Assembly (NCBI GenBank): GCA_015064555.1
Contig: SVRZ01000024.1
Location: forward strand, 1 to 38,060
DNA from: Oscillospiraceae bacterium
Lineage (GTDB): Bacteria > Bacillota > Clostridia > Oscillospirales > CAG-272
Direction: 5' to 3'
DNA length: 38,060 nucleotides
Shown: positions 26,817 to 35,888 of the stretch, one piece after another
Layout of the letters: each line of letters starts with the position of its first letter
Numbering within the stretch: the stretch's first letter is position 1
Notes under the pieces: model-generated
Told to the model about the DNA's origin: nothing
Databases searched by the model: none
The model's input: the letters and a program-made list of their open reading frames with translations, nothing else
Made by a program: the position numbers and the translations under genes

Positions 26817-27608
26817 ATGAGTTCATATTTCGAGAATACAGACAGGGAGATTTATACCTCCTATCACACGTCCGCGCATTCCTTCAGCTCGCACTTTCAC
26901 AGCAAGCTCGAGATAGCGCATTGCTTTTCCGGAATGCAGAAAATAAAGCTCGGAAAGGAGCTTTATACCATAAGGGGCGGCGATACGCTGATAATTTTCC
27001 CGAATACGATACACGAATATATTGCCGACGGATATCCCTCCGCGGACACCGAATGCATATCTTTAATATGCAATCCCGGACTTATGACGGGATATCTTGC
27101 CGATCTTACAGTGCGAGAGCCCGAATCCCCTCTTATTGAGTCGGGCAGTCTTTCGGAAAACGCCATACTCGCCTTCCGCAGAATGACCGCTCCAAAGGAT
27201 ATTCTCGAGCTTATGGGATGGAGCTATATCGCACTATCGGGGATAATGGACGTCCTGAAGCTGAAGCCGACGAAGAAGCTCAATTCCCGAAAACTCGCTC
27301 CCGAAATAATATCCTATATAAACGACAACTTCCAGAAGCCGCTGACGATCTCGGTATTAGCAAGAGAATTCGGCTATAACCAATCCTATATCGCGCATTT
27401 ATTCTGCGATAAGCTGAAGCTGCCCTTCCGCACCTATCTTTCCTCTCTGCGTAGCGAATACGTTGCCAAAATGATAAAGAGCACAGACAAGAGCCTGACC
27501 GAGATAGCATACGATGCCGGCTTTGAATCGCTTAACACCTTCTGTCGATGCTTCAAAAAGCATTTCGGAAAAACACCCTCTCAGTACAAAAGGGATTGCC
27601 GCGCATAA
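26817..27608 (+). CDS. AraC-family transcriptional regulator
   Basis: A 263-aa regulator with an N-terminal cupin sensor (HSKLEIAHCFSGMQKI, GGDTLIIFPNTIHEY around residues 28-70) and a C-terminal double helix-turn-helix (about 165-260) ending in the family signature AYDAGFESLNTFCRCFKKHF then GKTPSQY. ATG 26817 follows GGAGGTGAT by 5 nt. It is divergent from the GH3 gene with only about 165 bp between the starts, so it very likely governs GH3 in response to the matching sugar. It is not closely similar to the other AraC protein at 16259. Confidence 0.92.
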   Translation: MSSYFENTDREIYTSYHTSAHSFSSHFHSKLEIAHCFSGMQKIKLGKELYTIRGGDTLIIFPNTIHEYIADGYPSADTECISLICNPGLMTGYLADLTVREPESPLIESGSLSENAILAFRRMTAPKDILELMGWSYIALSGIMDVLKLKPTKKLNSRKLAPEIISYINDNFQKPLTISVLAREFGYNQSYIAHLFCDKLKLPFRTYLSSLRSEYVAKMIKSTDKSLTEIAYDAGFESLNTFCRCFKKHFGKTPSQYKRDCRA

Positions 27609-27637
27609 GAGTGCCGCTTACTCAAATATACACAAAG

Positions 27638-27680
27638 AATATGCTTGCACAGAAAAGACGGTCTATGCAAGCATATTTTT
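27638..27680. terminator. Terminator between araC and nrdD
   Basis: Stem AATATGCTTGCA (27638-27649) and TGCAAGCATATT (27666-27677), 16-nt loop, followed by TTT on the plus strand. It lies between convergent genes and can serve both. Confidence 0.8.
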
Positions 27681-27726
27681 TATGAATTTTATCTTTAAAG
27701 CTTATCGATATTGAGCAGATCGGATA

Positions 27727-29901
27727 TCAGAGATGAAGAACTCTATCGCGTATCTCGCTCGTTCTTCCCTGATTCCAATACTGCGTTCCGATATATCCGC
27801 AGGTTCTGCGGGCAACGTTCATCTTGGACTGATCGCGGTTATGGCAGTTGGGGCATTCCCAAACCAGCTTACCGTCCTCGTCCTCCTTGATCTCTATTTC
27901 GCCGTCATATCCGCATTCCTGACAATAATCACTCTTGGTATTGAGCTCGGCATACATGATGTTATCATATATGAATCTCATAACCGAGAGAACTGCCTCG
28001 ATATTATTCTGCATATTGGGAACCTCAACGTAGCTGATAGCACCTCCGGGCGAGAGTGCCTGGAACTTAGCCTCAAGGGTGAGCTTATCAAATGCGTTTA
28101 TAGGCTCGGTAACGTGGATGTGATAGGAATTGGTTATATACTGACGGTCGGTGACTCCGGGGATTATGCCAAAGCGCTTCTGGAGGCACTTTGCAAACTT
28201 ATAGGTAGTGCTCTCAAGGGGTGTGCCGTAAAGCGAATAGTCGATATTCTCAGCCGCCTTCCACTTTGCGGTATACTCATTGAGCTTTTTCATTATGGTA
28301 AGTCCAAGCTCCTCGCCCTCAGGCTCGGTGAGCTTCTTACCGTTAAGCGACATAACGCACTCCCAAAGACCTGCATAACCGAGGGATATTGTAGAGTAGC
28401 CGCCGTGAAGATACTTATCTATGGTCTCGCCCTTAGGAAGCCTTGTAAGCGCTCCGTACTGCCAGAGGATAGGTGCGGCATCCGAAAGAGTTCCGCTGAG
28501 GCGCTCATGCCTTGCCTGAAGTGCTCTGTGGCAAAGCTCCATTCTCTCATCGAAGATCTCCCAGAATCTGTCCATATCACCCTTTGCTGAAAGACCGATA
28601 TCAACAAGGTTAACTGTAACGACGCCCTGGTTGAAGCGACCGTAATACTTAGGCTTTCCGTCCTCATCGATATAGGGTGTAAGGAAGGAGCGACAGCCCA
28701 TGCAGGTGTAGCAATGTCCCTCTCCGTTTTTATCGATCTTATTCTGAAGCATTATCTTCTCGGAGATATAGTCGGGAACCATACGCTTTGCCGTGCATTT
28801 TGCGGCGAGCTCGGTAAGATAGTAATAAGGAGAATCGCTGTTTATATTCTGTTCCTCAAGAACGTATATAAGCTTCGGGAATGCCGGAGTTATCCACTCG
28901 CCCTTCTCGTTCTTAACTCCCTGACAGCGCTGAAGAAGAGTTTCCTCGATTATAACCGCAAGATCTGCCTTCTCCTGCTCGTTCTTAGCCTCGCCAAGAT
29001 ACATAAATATGGTTATGAAGGGCGCCTGACCGTTGGTGGTAAGAAGTGTTACGACCTGATACTGAATGCATTGAACACCGCGGCGGATCTCCTCTCTGAG
29101 TCTGCCCTCGGTTATCTTATTCACTGCCGACTCATCATTGACGCCTATATCCGAAAGCTCTGCACGGACGGATGCGCGGATCTTCTCGCGGCTGATCTGC
29201 ACGAAGGGTGCAAGGTGCGCGAGGCTTATCGACTGACCACCGTACTGGTTGGATGCAACCTGTGCGATTATCTGAGTCGCAATATTGCAGGCGGTGGAGA
29301 AGCTGTGCGGCTTTTCGATCATTGTTCCGCTTATAACTGTTCCGTTCTGGAGCATATCCTCGAGGTTTACAAGATCGCAGTTGTGCATATGCTGAGCGAA
29401 GTAATCCGAGTCGTGGAAATGGATGATTCCCTCCTCGTGCGCCTTTACGATATCCTCGGGGAGAAGTATACGCCTTGTGATATCCTTAGATATCTCTCCT
29501 GCCATATAGTCGCGCTGAACGCTGTTAACGGTGGGGTTCTTATTGGAGTTCTCCTGCTTTACCTCCTCGTTATTGCACTCGATGAGCGACATTATCTGAT
29601 CATCCGTGGTATTGGTTCTGCGGATGAGGGCTCTCTTATATCTGTAGGTTATGTATGCACGCGCGAGGATGAACGCGCCCGAGCGCATAAGCTCGTTTTC
29701 TACCATATCCTGAACCTCTTCCACGTTTACCGCTCTGCCAAGCTTCTCACATCTTGACTCAACGTTGGCGGCTATCTTATTTATTTTACCTGCGGTGATC
29801 CTCTCATCCTCGTCAACCGCTTCATTAGCCTTTATTATAGCTGCGGCTATCTTTGACTTATCAAAGATCTCCTCAGCACCGTTTCTTTTAATAAGCTTCA
29901 T
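27727..29901 (-). CDS. nrdD: Anaerobic ribonucleoside-triphosphate reductase (class III)
   Basis: A 724-aa glycyl-radical enzyme that reduces ribonucleoside triphosphates to deoxy forms for DNA synthesis without oxygen. An ATP-cone occupies about residues 1-95 (VIKRNGAEE-like opening, INKIAANVESRCEKL), giving allosteric dATP control. The C-terminal zinc ribbon uses Cys660, Cys663, Cys683 and Cys686, and the radical site is Gly702 in RRTCGYIG. Length and tail are normal for NrdD. The activase NrdG, often the next gene, is not here: the downstream neighbour is the convergent AraC gene, so nrdG must lie elsewhere. The promoter carries two NrdR boxes. ATG 29901 follows GAGGTTA. Confidence 0.97.
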   Translation of the reverse strand: MKLIKRNGAEEIFDKSKIAAAIIKANEAVDEDERITAGKINKIAANVESRCEKLGRAVNVEEVQDMVENELMRSGAFILARAYITYRYKRALIRRTNTTDDQIMSLIECNNEEVKQENSNKNPTVNSVQRDYMAGEISKDITRRILLPEDIVKAHEEGIIHFHDSDYFAQHMHNCDLVNLEDMLQNGTVISGTMIEKPHSFSTACNIATQIIAQVASNQYGGQSISLAHLAPFVQISREKIRASVRAELSDIGVNDESAVNKITEGRLREEIRRGVQCIQYQVVTLLTTNGQAPFITIFMYLGEAKNEQEKADLAVIIEETLLQRCQGVKNEKGEWITPAFPKLIYVLEEQNINSDSPYYYLTELAAKCTAKRMVPDYISEKIMLQNKIDKNGEGHCYTCMGCRSFLTPYIDEDGKPKYYGRFNQGVVTVNLVDIGLSAKGDMDRFWEIFDERMELCHRALQARHERLSGTLSDAAPILWQYGALTRLPKGETIDKYLHGGYSTISLGYAGLWECVMSLNGKKLTEPEGEELGLTIMKKLNEYTAKWKAAENIDYSLYGTPLESTTYKFAKCLQKRFGIIPGVTDRQYITNSYHIHVTEPINAFDKLTLEAKFQALSPGGAISYVEVPNMQNNIEAVLSVMRFIYDNIMYAELNTKSDYCQECGYDGEIEIKEDEDGKLVWECPNCHNRDQSKMNVARRTCGYIGTQYWNQGRTSEIRDRVLHL

Positions 29902-30053
29902 TTTTCTAACCTCACAAGTTTTCTTATATTGTCAAAACAGAATAAAAAGTCCCTACCCTTTTTTTAAGAAGGTAGAAGCCTTGTATTCATAGATAAAGGT
30001 CTGTGCACGAAGAAATCCCCCGCGCAGATCCCGTAAATTCTCCAGGTGTATCT

Positions 30054-30104
30054 ATTATACCATATATTGTGTTTTTGTCAAGAGGTAAATACTATATATT
30101 GTGA
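30054..30104 (-). promoter_or_regulatory. nrdD promoter with two NrdR boxes
   Basis: Minus strand TTGACA (30076-30081), 16 bp, TATAAT (30054-30059). Two near-identical 16-bp boxes, ACACAATATATGGTAT (30057-30072) and TCACAATATATAGTAT (30089-30104), match the NrdR consensus and are 32 bp apart, about three helical turns as expected for cooperative NrdR binding. One box fills the spacer and -10 region, the other sits just above the -35, so NrdR should repress nrdD. Confidence 0.88.
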
Positions 30105-30292
30105 TTTTTATTTAACAAGCAATTGTGCTCTTGGATATATTTTGCACTAAAAAAAAGATTTTTTTTGTTGAAAATTACTCTTGACATTTTAAGCATTAAG
30201 TTAATCCGTGGCAGAGTTATTTTTTTATTGTTCAAATCTACCAAAATATCTCTCATTTTTTCTATACACGGAAATTTTTTCATATTTTTCTA
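30105..30292. other. AT-rich intergenic region without a supported gene
   Basis: Between the NrdR boxes and the ygjV-type promoter the sequence is very AT-rich. A 63-codon reading frame on the minus strand lacks an SD and runs into the NrdR box, so I do not call it. Nothing else is recognisable. Confidence 0.5.
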
Positions 30293-30321
30293 TTGACAAC
30301 GATCAAAAGGTATGATATACA
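30293..30321 (+). promoter_or_regulatory. Promoter of the YgjV-like gene
   Basis: TTGACA (30293-30298), 17 bp, TATACA (30316-30321). The leader to the start codon is about 70 nt. Confidence 0.6.
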
Positions 30322-30396
30322 TAAATACGTGCGCGGTGTGCGCGTTATACTATAAAATGTAGGCTTTTGAAAAGAAGTCTGCGGCGAGGATAAATA

Positions 30397-30987
30397 ATGC
30401 TTGAATTTTTCAATACGCTTTTCGGGCAGATAATAGTACAGTCCATCGGATTTGTTGCTATGGCGCTCGGTATAGCCTCCTTCCAGAGAAAGAAACGAAA
30501 TTCTATAATCGCCTTTCAGATGTCGGCAAGCTCGCTTTGGATGCTTCAGTTCATCCTCCTCGGCGGATACACCGGCGCGATACAGAACGGAATAGCAATA
30601 GTCAGAGGAGCATTTTTTGCACAGAAGGACCGTCTGCGCTGGGTTTCCTCGCGCATAACGCCCGCGATATTCATAACTGCATTTATCATAGCCGGAATAT
30701 TCACATTCGGTGCCGAGGGGCCGATAACGCTTCTGCCGGTGGCAGCTATGATAATACAGACGGTCGCTCTTTTCTGTAATAACGAAAACCGCATCCGTTA
30801 TCTTTCACTTATGGTGTCGCCCCTATGGCTGATATACGATTTCCGCACGGGAACTATCGCTGGAGTTATCTGCGAGAGCTTCACCATATGCTCTATAATT
30901 ATTTCTCTTATACGCTTCCGCACAAAAAGGAATACCAAAGCAGAAGATCTTTCAAAAGATGCCGTAAAGGATTCACCGGAGCAGTAA
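30397..30987 (+). CDS. YgjV-family membrane protein
   Basis: A 196-aa integral membrane protein with five or six hydrophobic segments, resembling the YgjV/Imp-YgjV family: the opening VQSIGFVAMALGIASFQRKK, the SLWMLQFILLGGYTGA helix pair and the PLWLIYDF turn near residue 145. The C-terminal 25 residues are charged and cytoplasmic. The family has no established role. ATG 30397 follows GCGAGGA by 8 nt. It is a single-gene unit, closed by a hairpin at 31048. Confidence 0.75.
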   Translation: MLEFFNTLFGQIIVQSIGFVAMALGIASFQRKKRNSIIAFQMSASSLWMLQFILLGGYTGAIQNGIAIVRGAFFAQKDRLRWVSSRITPAIFITAFIIAGIFTFGAEGPITLLPVAAMIIQTVALFCNNENRIRYLSLMVSPLWLIYDFRTGTIAGVICESFTICSIIISLIRFRTKRNTKAEDLSKDAVKDSPEQ

Positions 30988-31047
30988 GCGATTAATGATC
31001 CTATGCCAGCCTCATAAAAGCAGAATGGTAAGCACCGAAAATTGCAT

Positions 31048-31097
31048 AAAAATATCCGAACCGAAGGAATATATCCCTCGGCTCGGAATTTTTTTGC
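31048..31097. terminator. Terminator between convergent genes
   Basis: CCGAACCGAAGG and CCCTCGGCTCGG around an AATATAT loop, with T-runs at both ends. On the minus strand two positions are G-U wobbles; on the plus strand they are A-C mismatches, so it is stronger as the end of the repeat-protein gene (-), but it may also end the YgjV-like gene. Confidence 0.7.
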
Positions 31098-31117
31098 TTT
31101 ATGATCTTAAATCAATA

Positions 31118-34100
31118 TCAGAGAGTCTGACCCCACTTAACGTCACAGGTCTTTACGACAAGCTCTCCGTTTTCGGCAACGATGCCTATAACGCACCAGG
31201 TGGTCTCCCAATCTGCAGGCTTCTCTGCTGCCTCGCAAAGAACCTCTGCCGCTGCCGCATTATAGAAGGCGAACTCGCCTATCGACTCAACTCTTGCGGG
31301 AAGCTTGACAGTCTTAAGCGATGCGCAAGCCTCGAATACGTGGTTTGCTATAGCAAGGATCTGATCTCCGCCCAATACAGTAACGGTCTCAAGTGCTGAA
31401 CAGCCGCTGAATGCTCTTGCGCCTATATTGGTTACGTTCGATGCGACGGTAACAGACTTGATGGTAGTATTATTTGCAAATGCGCTTGCCTTGATAGACT
31501 TAACGGGATAGATCTTTGCGCCGGAGCCGTAGGATTCGGGGATCACAATATCGGTAACGGATGTAGAGCTGAAGCCGGTCACCTCATAGTAGGAGTAGGC
31601 TGCATTAACAAGACTGTACCTGAGTCCCTCGGTTCCCTTGACGAAGCTCGGGTAAATTACTACGTCCTTATTATCCTTAAGATCTGCAACCGTAACGGAG
31701 GTCTTCTTAGCAGTGAGCTCAGCATCGCTGTACCAGCCGTAGAAGGTGTGTCCGCCTGCGATCTGGGGAAGACATCCCTCAAGGCTGACGGTATCACTCT
31801 CGATGGTCATATTTATCGACTTGTCTGCATTATTGAAGCTGAATCCGGTCTTGTTCACACCTTCAAGCATATAAACTATCTTGTAGGTATGAAGCTTCCA
31901 GGTTGCAGTAAGCTTTCCGCCGTTTGCAGGCATGGTGTAGCTTGCATTTTGATAGTAAATTCTGCCGTTCTCATCAGCCCAGCCTGCGAAATCGTAATGC
32001 TCACGGGTGGGTGCTCCGGAATGGAGCTTAACCGACTCGCCGGTCTCTGCCGAAATATCAGCAAAGCTGCCTGCGCCTCCGTTAAGATCAAAGCTTACGG
32101 AGAACTTATTTGCCTCCCATACGGCATAGAAAATAACATCCTTGCCAACGTAATCGGGAGTGAAGGTGAAGGACTCACCGTTCTGATACTTTGCGGTATC
32201 GCTGTTCTTAACGTCCGACCAGCCGATGAACTTATAACCGTCACGAACGAAGGGCTCTGCAACAGTCAGAGCAAAGGGAGTGTCGGTATAAACCTCGGTG
32301 GATACCTGAGTTGAGGTGTATCCTGCATTGAAGTATACGGTGTACTTATTCTTCTGCCACCTTGCGGAAAGCGCAAGGTCACCGATACTTCCTCTTTCTA
32401 CCTTGCTCATAGCTCCGTCCTCGGTATACCAGCCGGTGAAGGTGTATCCAAGACGGGAAACGATGTCCTCGGTTGCAAACTCGAAGGTATCGCTCTCAAT
32501 GGTGTACTCATACTTAAGAGTCTCGCCGACAAATGCGCCCTCGGTGGCATCAAAGGTCACCGTGTAGGTGATGGGCGCCCATACTGCATAGAAGGTCTTG
32601 TTCTCTACCGTTCCTACAGGTATGAACGTAACAGGCTCGTCACCTTCAGCGGGATCGGGAGTGGTGAACCAGCCGAGGAACTCATAGCCCTTCATGGAAA
32701 CCTCGGATACGGTGGGAAGTACCACCTTATCAAAGAGGGTGAACTCATTGGTCGCGGGTATTGTAGGTGAAACGTCCTCGGGTGCGCGCTCGGGCTTGTT
32801 GGCATTAAGCTCATACTGATACTTGATAGTTTCATATACAGGTCTGAAGGTCTCGCCTCCGGTTACCTTGTATCTGTAAACGCCGTTTACCTCATCGTAG
32901 GTTACGTCTTCCCAGGTTCTTGTATTGTAATTCCATACCTGCCATCCGATAAGCTTGTAGCCTACTCTTACAGGCTCGGAATCGTAAAGCTTAAGAACGT
33001 CACTTGAAACAGCCTCGTTGCCGGGGACCGATACGTCCTGATGCTTATTACCTGCCGCATCAAGGAAGGTATAGGTTATCTCTGCGGTATCGGTAGCGCT
33101 GAGAACCTTTACGTTTATCTTATATTCGGTGTACTCACCGTTTTCGTCAATAACTCTTACGTACTTGAAATTATCACCGGGCTGAAGATCCATCTCCTTG
33201 AAGCCTACAACGAACAGACCGCCGACCATCTCACCGAGAGCCCAGGTGCATCCCTCGCTTACCGAGAAGATGTATTCAAGGTTGATGTGAGTAGAGCCGT
33301 AAGCCTTATTGATGGAAAGAACACGGATATTTTCCTCTTCATCAATGTAAGAGGTAAAGCCGGGAGCATTCGATATCTTTCTTTCAACCCATTTTGCATA
33401 AAGGGTAACGTCTCCTGAAAGGGTGGATGTATCGGTAACCTTGGTTCCGGAAAGGAATTCGGGAGTGGTGTACCATCCCTCAAACCTCAATTCATCAAGA
33501 GATGTGGTAAGAGGCTTTTCAAATACGGTAAGCTCATCCTTGGTGTAATAGGTGGGAGCTGTATCCGAAACCTCACCGCCGACGTAGGTCAGGTTAAACC
33601 TGGTCGCCTGCATATTAACGGGAATAGTGTGATCGCCGCTTATTACGGCTGCCTCATTAAGAGCGCCGCTCTCATCAAGGAATGCATCAGGCCAATTCCA
33701 GGAAACCTCATAGCCCTCCTTGGGGGTAGGATCGGCATAGCCGACGCTATTAAGAAGAGTTCCGTCTTCCACAACGTACATTACAGAGGGTGCCGACGGC
33801 TGAGTGAAGGTAAGCATAGGATGATCCTCACCGACGATCTTCACGTTGACGTAAGGGCTCTTGATCTTATAGTTGGAAGCTCCTTCACCTGCGAGCTTGA
33901 AGCGCACGGAAACAGGTCCGATCGCCGACAAGCTTCCACCCTCTACAACGACGGAAAGATCGTCGCCCTCAAGTGCTCCGATCGCAGAAGCCTTAACAAT
34001 GTAAGCCTTATCCTCGAGTAATCTTACAAGGCTCGTCTTGCCGGGAGCAAGAGCTATATAGGAAAGGAGGGTATCACCGTCATAAATGCCGGCGAATGCC

Positions 34101-34669
34101 TCAACGCCGATGCTGAGAGGACTTATTGTCAAGGTTGCCTCTATCTCAAGATCATCGTAATACTGACGGGTGAGAAGAGCGGTTACAACGTATTCGCCCG
34201 CATCGGTGAACACAGGCGCATTGTCCTGAAGCTCGCCGTTAACACGGTACTGAACGCGCGTTCCCTCGGGCAGGTCGGTAGGAAGAATGCTCTGCGCATT
34301 TCCGTCGTACACAACGTTTTCCGAGTCAAAATCATAGCCCTCGAAGGTACGGTTTACTACCGTGTATGTAAATTCCTCGGAGTAGTACCATTCGTAGGTG
34401 ATCGAGAAGGTATGCTGACCGACAGAGCCGGAAAGGTCGCCCTTCACCGAACCCTCGCTCAAGGGTAAAAGCTCGACTGTGCCGTCCGCATAATGAAGCT
34501 GTATCTTCAAAAGCGACGGATCAAATTCGTCTGCATAGTATTCTGCATTTCCGGAAATACTTACACTCTCGATGCTAGCCTTGCCCGAACCGCCAATCAC
34601 CAATACGGCAATTACAGCAATAAGTCCGATCAAAGCCACTGCCAAGAGTATTTTTCTTACAGTTCTCAT
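31118..34669 (-). CDS. Surface protein with Listeria-Bacteroides and LRR repeats
   Basis: A 1183-aa exported protein. A signal anchor (residues 7-27, ILLAVALIGLIAVIAVLVIGG) is followed by Ig-like/MBG domains to about 300, then seven or eight Listeria-Bacteroides (InlB B-type) repeats marked by GY-x-F-x-GW and ending in YAVW or YAKW (for example GYTFTGWYTEDG, GYKFIGWSD). After about 1040 come BspA-type leucine-rich repeats (IKASAFANNTTIKSVTV, IGARAFSGCSALETVTV, IGEFAFYNA). Such proteins are adhesins or matrix-binding proteins. No LPXTG or SLH anchor is seen, so the N-terminal helix may be the anchor. ATG 34669 follows GGGAGGA, with a GGGTA/TACCC hairpin directly before the SD. Confidence 0.87.
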   Translation of the reverse strand: MRTVRKILLAVALIGLIAVIAVLVIGGSGKASIESVSISGNAEYYADEFDPSLLKIQLHYADGTVELLPLSEGSVKGDLSGSVGQHTFSITYEWYYSEEFTYTVVNRTFEGYDFDSENVVYDGNAQSILPTDLPEGTRVQYRVNGELQDNAPVFTDAGEYVVTALLTRQYYDDLEIEATLTISPLSIGVEAFAGIYDGDTLLSYIALAPGKTSLVRLLEDKAYIVKASAIGALEGDDLSVVVEGGSLSAIGPVSVRFKLAGEGASNYKIKSPYVNVKIVGEDHPMLTFTQPSAPSVMYVVEDGTLLNSVGYADPTPKEGYEVSWNWPDAFLDESGALNEAAVISGDHTIPVNMQATRFNLTYVGGEVSDTAPTYYTKDELTVFEKPLTTSLDELRFEGWYTTPEFLSGTKVTDTSTLSGDVTLYAKWVERKISNAPGFTSYIDEEENIRVLSINKAYGSTHINLEYIFSVSEGCTWALGEMVGGLFVVGFKEMDLQPGDNFKYVRVIDENGEYTEYKINVKVLSATDTAEITYTFLDAAGNKHQDVSVPGNEAVSSDVLKLYDSEPVRVGYKLIGWQVWNYNTRTWEDVTYDEVNGVYRYKVTGGETFRPVYETIKYQYELNANKPERAPEDVSPTIPATNEFTLFDKVVLPTVSEVSMKGYEFLGWFTTPDPAEGDEPVTFIPVGTVENKTFYAVWAPITYTVTFDATEGAFVGETLKYEYTIESDTFEFATEDIVSRLGYTFTGWYTEDGAMSKVERGSIGDLALSARWQKNKYTVYFNAGYTSTQVSTEVYTDTPFALTVAEPFVRDGYKFIGWSDVKNSDTAKYQNGESFTFTPDYVGKDVIFYAVWEANKFSVSFDLNGGAGSFADISAETGESVKLHSGAPTREHYDFAGWADENGRIYYQNASYTMPANGGKLTATWKLHTYKIVYMLEGVNKTGFSFNNADKSINMTIESDTVSLEGCLPQIAGGHTFYGWYSDAELTAKKTSVTVADLKDNKDVVIYPSFVKGTEGLRYSLVNAAYSYYEVTGFSSTSVTDIVIPESYGSGAKIYPVKSIKASAFANNTTIKSVTVASNVTNIGARAFSGCSALETVTVLGGDQILAIANHVFEACASLKTVKLPARVESIGEFAFYNAAAAEVLCEAAEKPADWETTWCVIGIVAENGELVVKTCDVKWGQTL

Positions 34670-34728
34670 GATGAATCCTCCCGGGTAAAAATACCCAAAT
34701 TTACTTAATTATATTAAAAATCATTATA

Positions 34729-34757
34729 ATTATAACATTAAACCACCGAAATGTCAA
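34729..34757 (-). promoter_or_regulatory. Promoter of the surface repeat protein
   Basis: Minus strand TTGACA (34752-34757), 17 bp, TATAAT (34729-34734): a perfect sigma-A consensus. The 34760-34890 stretch above it is conspicuously A-rich on the plus strand and holds no supported gene. Confidence 0.85.
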
Positions 34758-34922
34758 CATACAAGTGAGTATTTTGAAAAAATTTGCGAATAATGCCGAA
34801 AAATGCAAAAAGCAGAGAAGCGCGGCAAAAACAAAAAAGCAGATCTCAAAAAAATACAAAACCAAAAAAACAAACAAGTTTTTTATCCGTATCGCCATCG
34901 CTTATCTTCAAAAAATATACGT

Positions 34923-34968
34923 AAAACAGGCATATTTGCAAATGATTGTTTGCAAATATGCCTGTTTT
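34923..34968. terminator. Long-stem terminator with TTTGCAAA apex
   Basis: Perfect 20-bp stem AAAACAGGCATATTTGCAAA with loop TGATTG, 14 nt downstream of the ZIP transporter stop (minus strand). Third example of the same apex as at 7716 and 24181, but here not next to a YwaF gene. Confidence 0.85.
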
Positions 34969-34982
34969 TGGATTTTATTCGT

Positions 34983-35741
34983 CTAACCGAGAAGCACATC
35001 GACCGCAAGCATCAGGCAGAAGCCTATAAGCAAAGAATAGGTAGCTCCGCGCTCCGAGCCGTGGGCGTGAGTCTCGGGTATCATCTCGTCGCTGATAACG
35101 TAGAGCATTGTTCCGGCGGCAAAAGCGAGCGCAAAGGGCAGTATTGCCGATGCAACACTCACCGCGAAATATCCAATGAGCGTTCCCACCACCTCAACGG
35201 CTCCCGTCAGGGCAGCCAGTGCCAGAGTCTTCCCGGGCTTGACACCAGATGCGAGCATAGGAGCGATTATTATCATTCCTTCGGGGATATTCTGCAATGC
35301 GATACCTCCTGCTATCACAAGTGCTCCCGACACGTCACCTGCTCCGAATCCCACTCCCGCGGCGATACCCTCAGGAAAATTATGTATCGCTATCGCAAGA
35401 ACAAAAAGCATTACCCTACTTATATTTTTCGGTGCATCGGTATGCGATTCCTGATCCTTACCCGCAAGCCTGTGAAGGTGAGGGACGAGGATATCTATGA
35501 GGTGCAAGCACACCGCACCCGCGATAATTCCGGACACGGTTACAAGGATACCGTATTTTCCGCCGTGCTCAAGTGACGGGCTTACCAGCCCGAACACCGC
35601 CGCCGCAAGCATAATTCCCGCGGCAAACGAAAGAACAATATCCGAGAATTTATGCGACATATTTTTGAAGGCAAAGCCGATAAGCGCACCTATGACAGTC
35701 GCGCCTCCGACGCCGAGAGCCGTCAATAAAACTATTTCCAT
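34983..35741 (-). CDS. ZIP-family metal transporter (ZupT-like)
   Basis: A 252-aa membrane protein with eight predicted helices that imports divalent metals such as zinc, iron or manganese. The two metal-site motifs are plain: AIHNFPEGIAAG in helix 4 (about 119-130) and ALQNIPEGMIII in helix 5 (about 148-159). A histidine-containing loop (HLHRLAGKDQESH, about 88-100) lies between helices 3 and 4 as usual. ATG 35741 has GGAAAGGA upstream. It lies on the same strand behind the superoxide reductase/rubredoxin genes but a hairpin at 35780-35808 separates them. The metal cannot be told from sequence. Confidence 0.93.
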   Translation of the reverse strand: MEIVLLTALGVGGATVIGALIGFAFKNMSHKFSDIVLSFAAGIMLAAAVFGLVSPSLEHGGKYGILVTVSGIIAGAVCLHLIDILVPHLHRLAGKDQESHTDAPKNISRVMLFVLAIAIHNFPEGIAAGVGFGAGDVSGALVIAGGIALQNIPEGMIIIAPMLASGVKPGKTLALAALTGAVEVVGTLIGYFAVSVASAILPFALAFAAGTMLYVISDEMIPETHAHGSERGATYSLLIGFCLMLAVDVLLG

Positions 35742-35779
35742 ATCTTTTTCCTTTCCAAAAAAACATCTTTCGTGTCAAA

Positions 35780-35808
35780 GAGGCAGACTCAAGAATTGAG
35801 ACCGCCCC
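35780..35808 (-). terminator. Hairpin between rubredoxin and the ZIP gene
   Basis: On the minus strand GGGGCGGTCTCAA pairs with TTGAGTCTGCCTC (two G-U wobbles, one mismatch), then a short T-run. It may end the superoxide reductase operon or sit in the leader of the ZIP gene. Its GGGGC-x-GTCTCA word recurs in the inverted repeat at 37934. Confidence 0.45.
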
Positions 35809-35888
35809 TTTTCACACAGCTTATATTTTTATGAGAATTTGAAAGCATTTATTCCATCTGCGCGTACAACCATGCGCAGCAGAGTATA

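Noticed and set aside
28714-29757. Plus-strand frame of about 347 codons opposite nrdD
   Set aside because: Fully antisense to unmistakable NrdD; codon-bias shadow.
30092-30283. 63-codon reading frame on the minus strand upstream of nrdD
   Set aside because: No SD before its ATG, AT-driven composition, and its 3' end runs into the upstream NrdR box.
34765-34986. Lysine-rich plus-strand frame (GTG start)
   Set aside because: No SD, composition follows the A-rich tract, and it reads through the terminator hairpin at 34923.
34803-35576. Plus-strand frame of about 257 codons opposite the ZIP transporter
   Set aside because: Overlaps the whole ZIP gene, begins in the A-rich tract and crosses a terminator; histidine/arginine-rich shadow.
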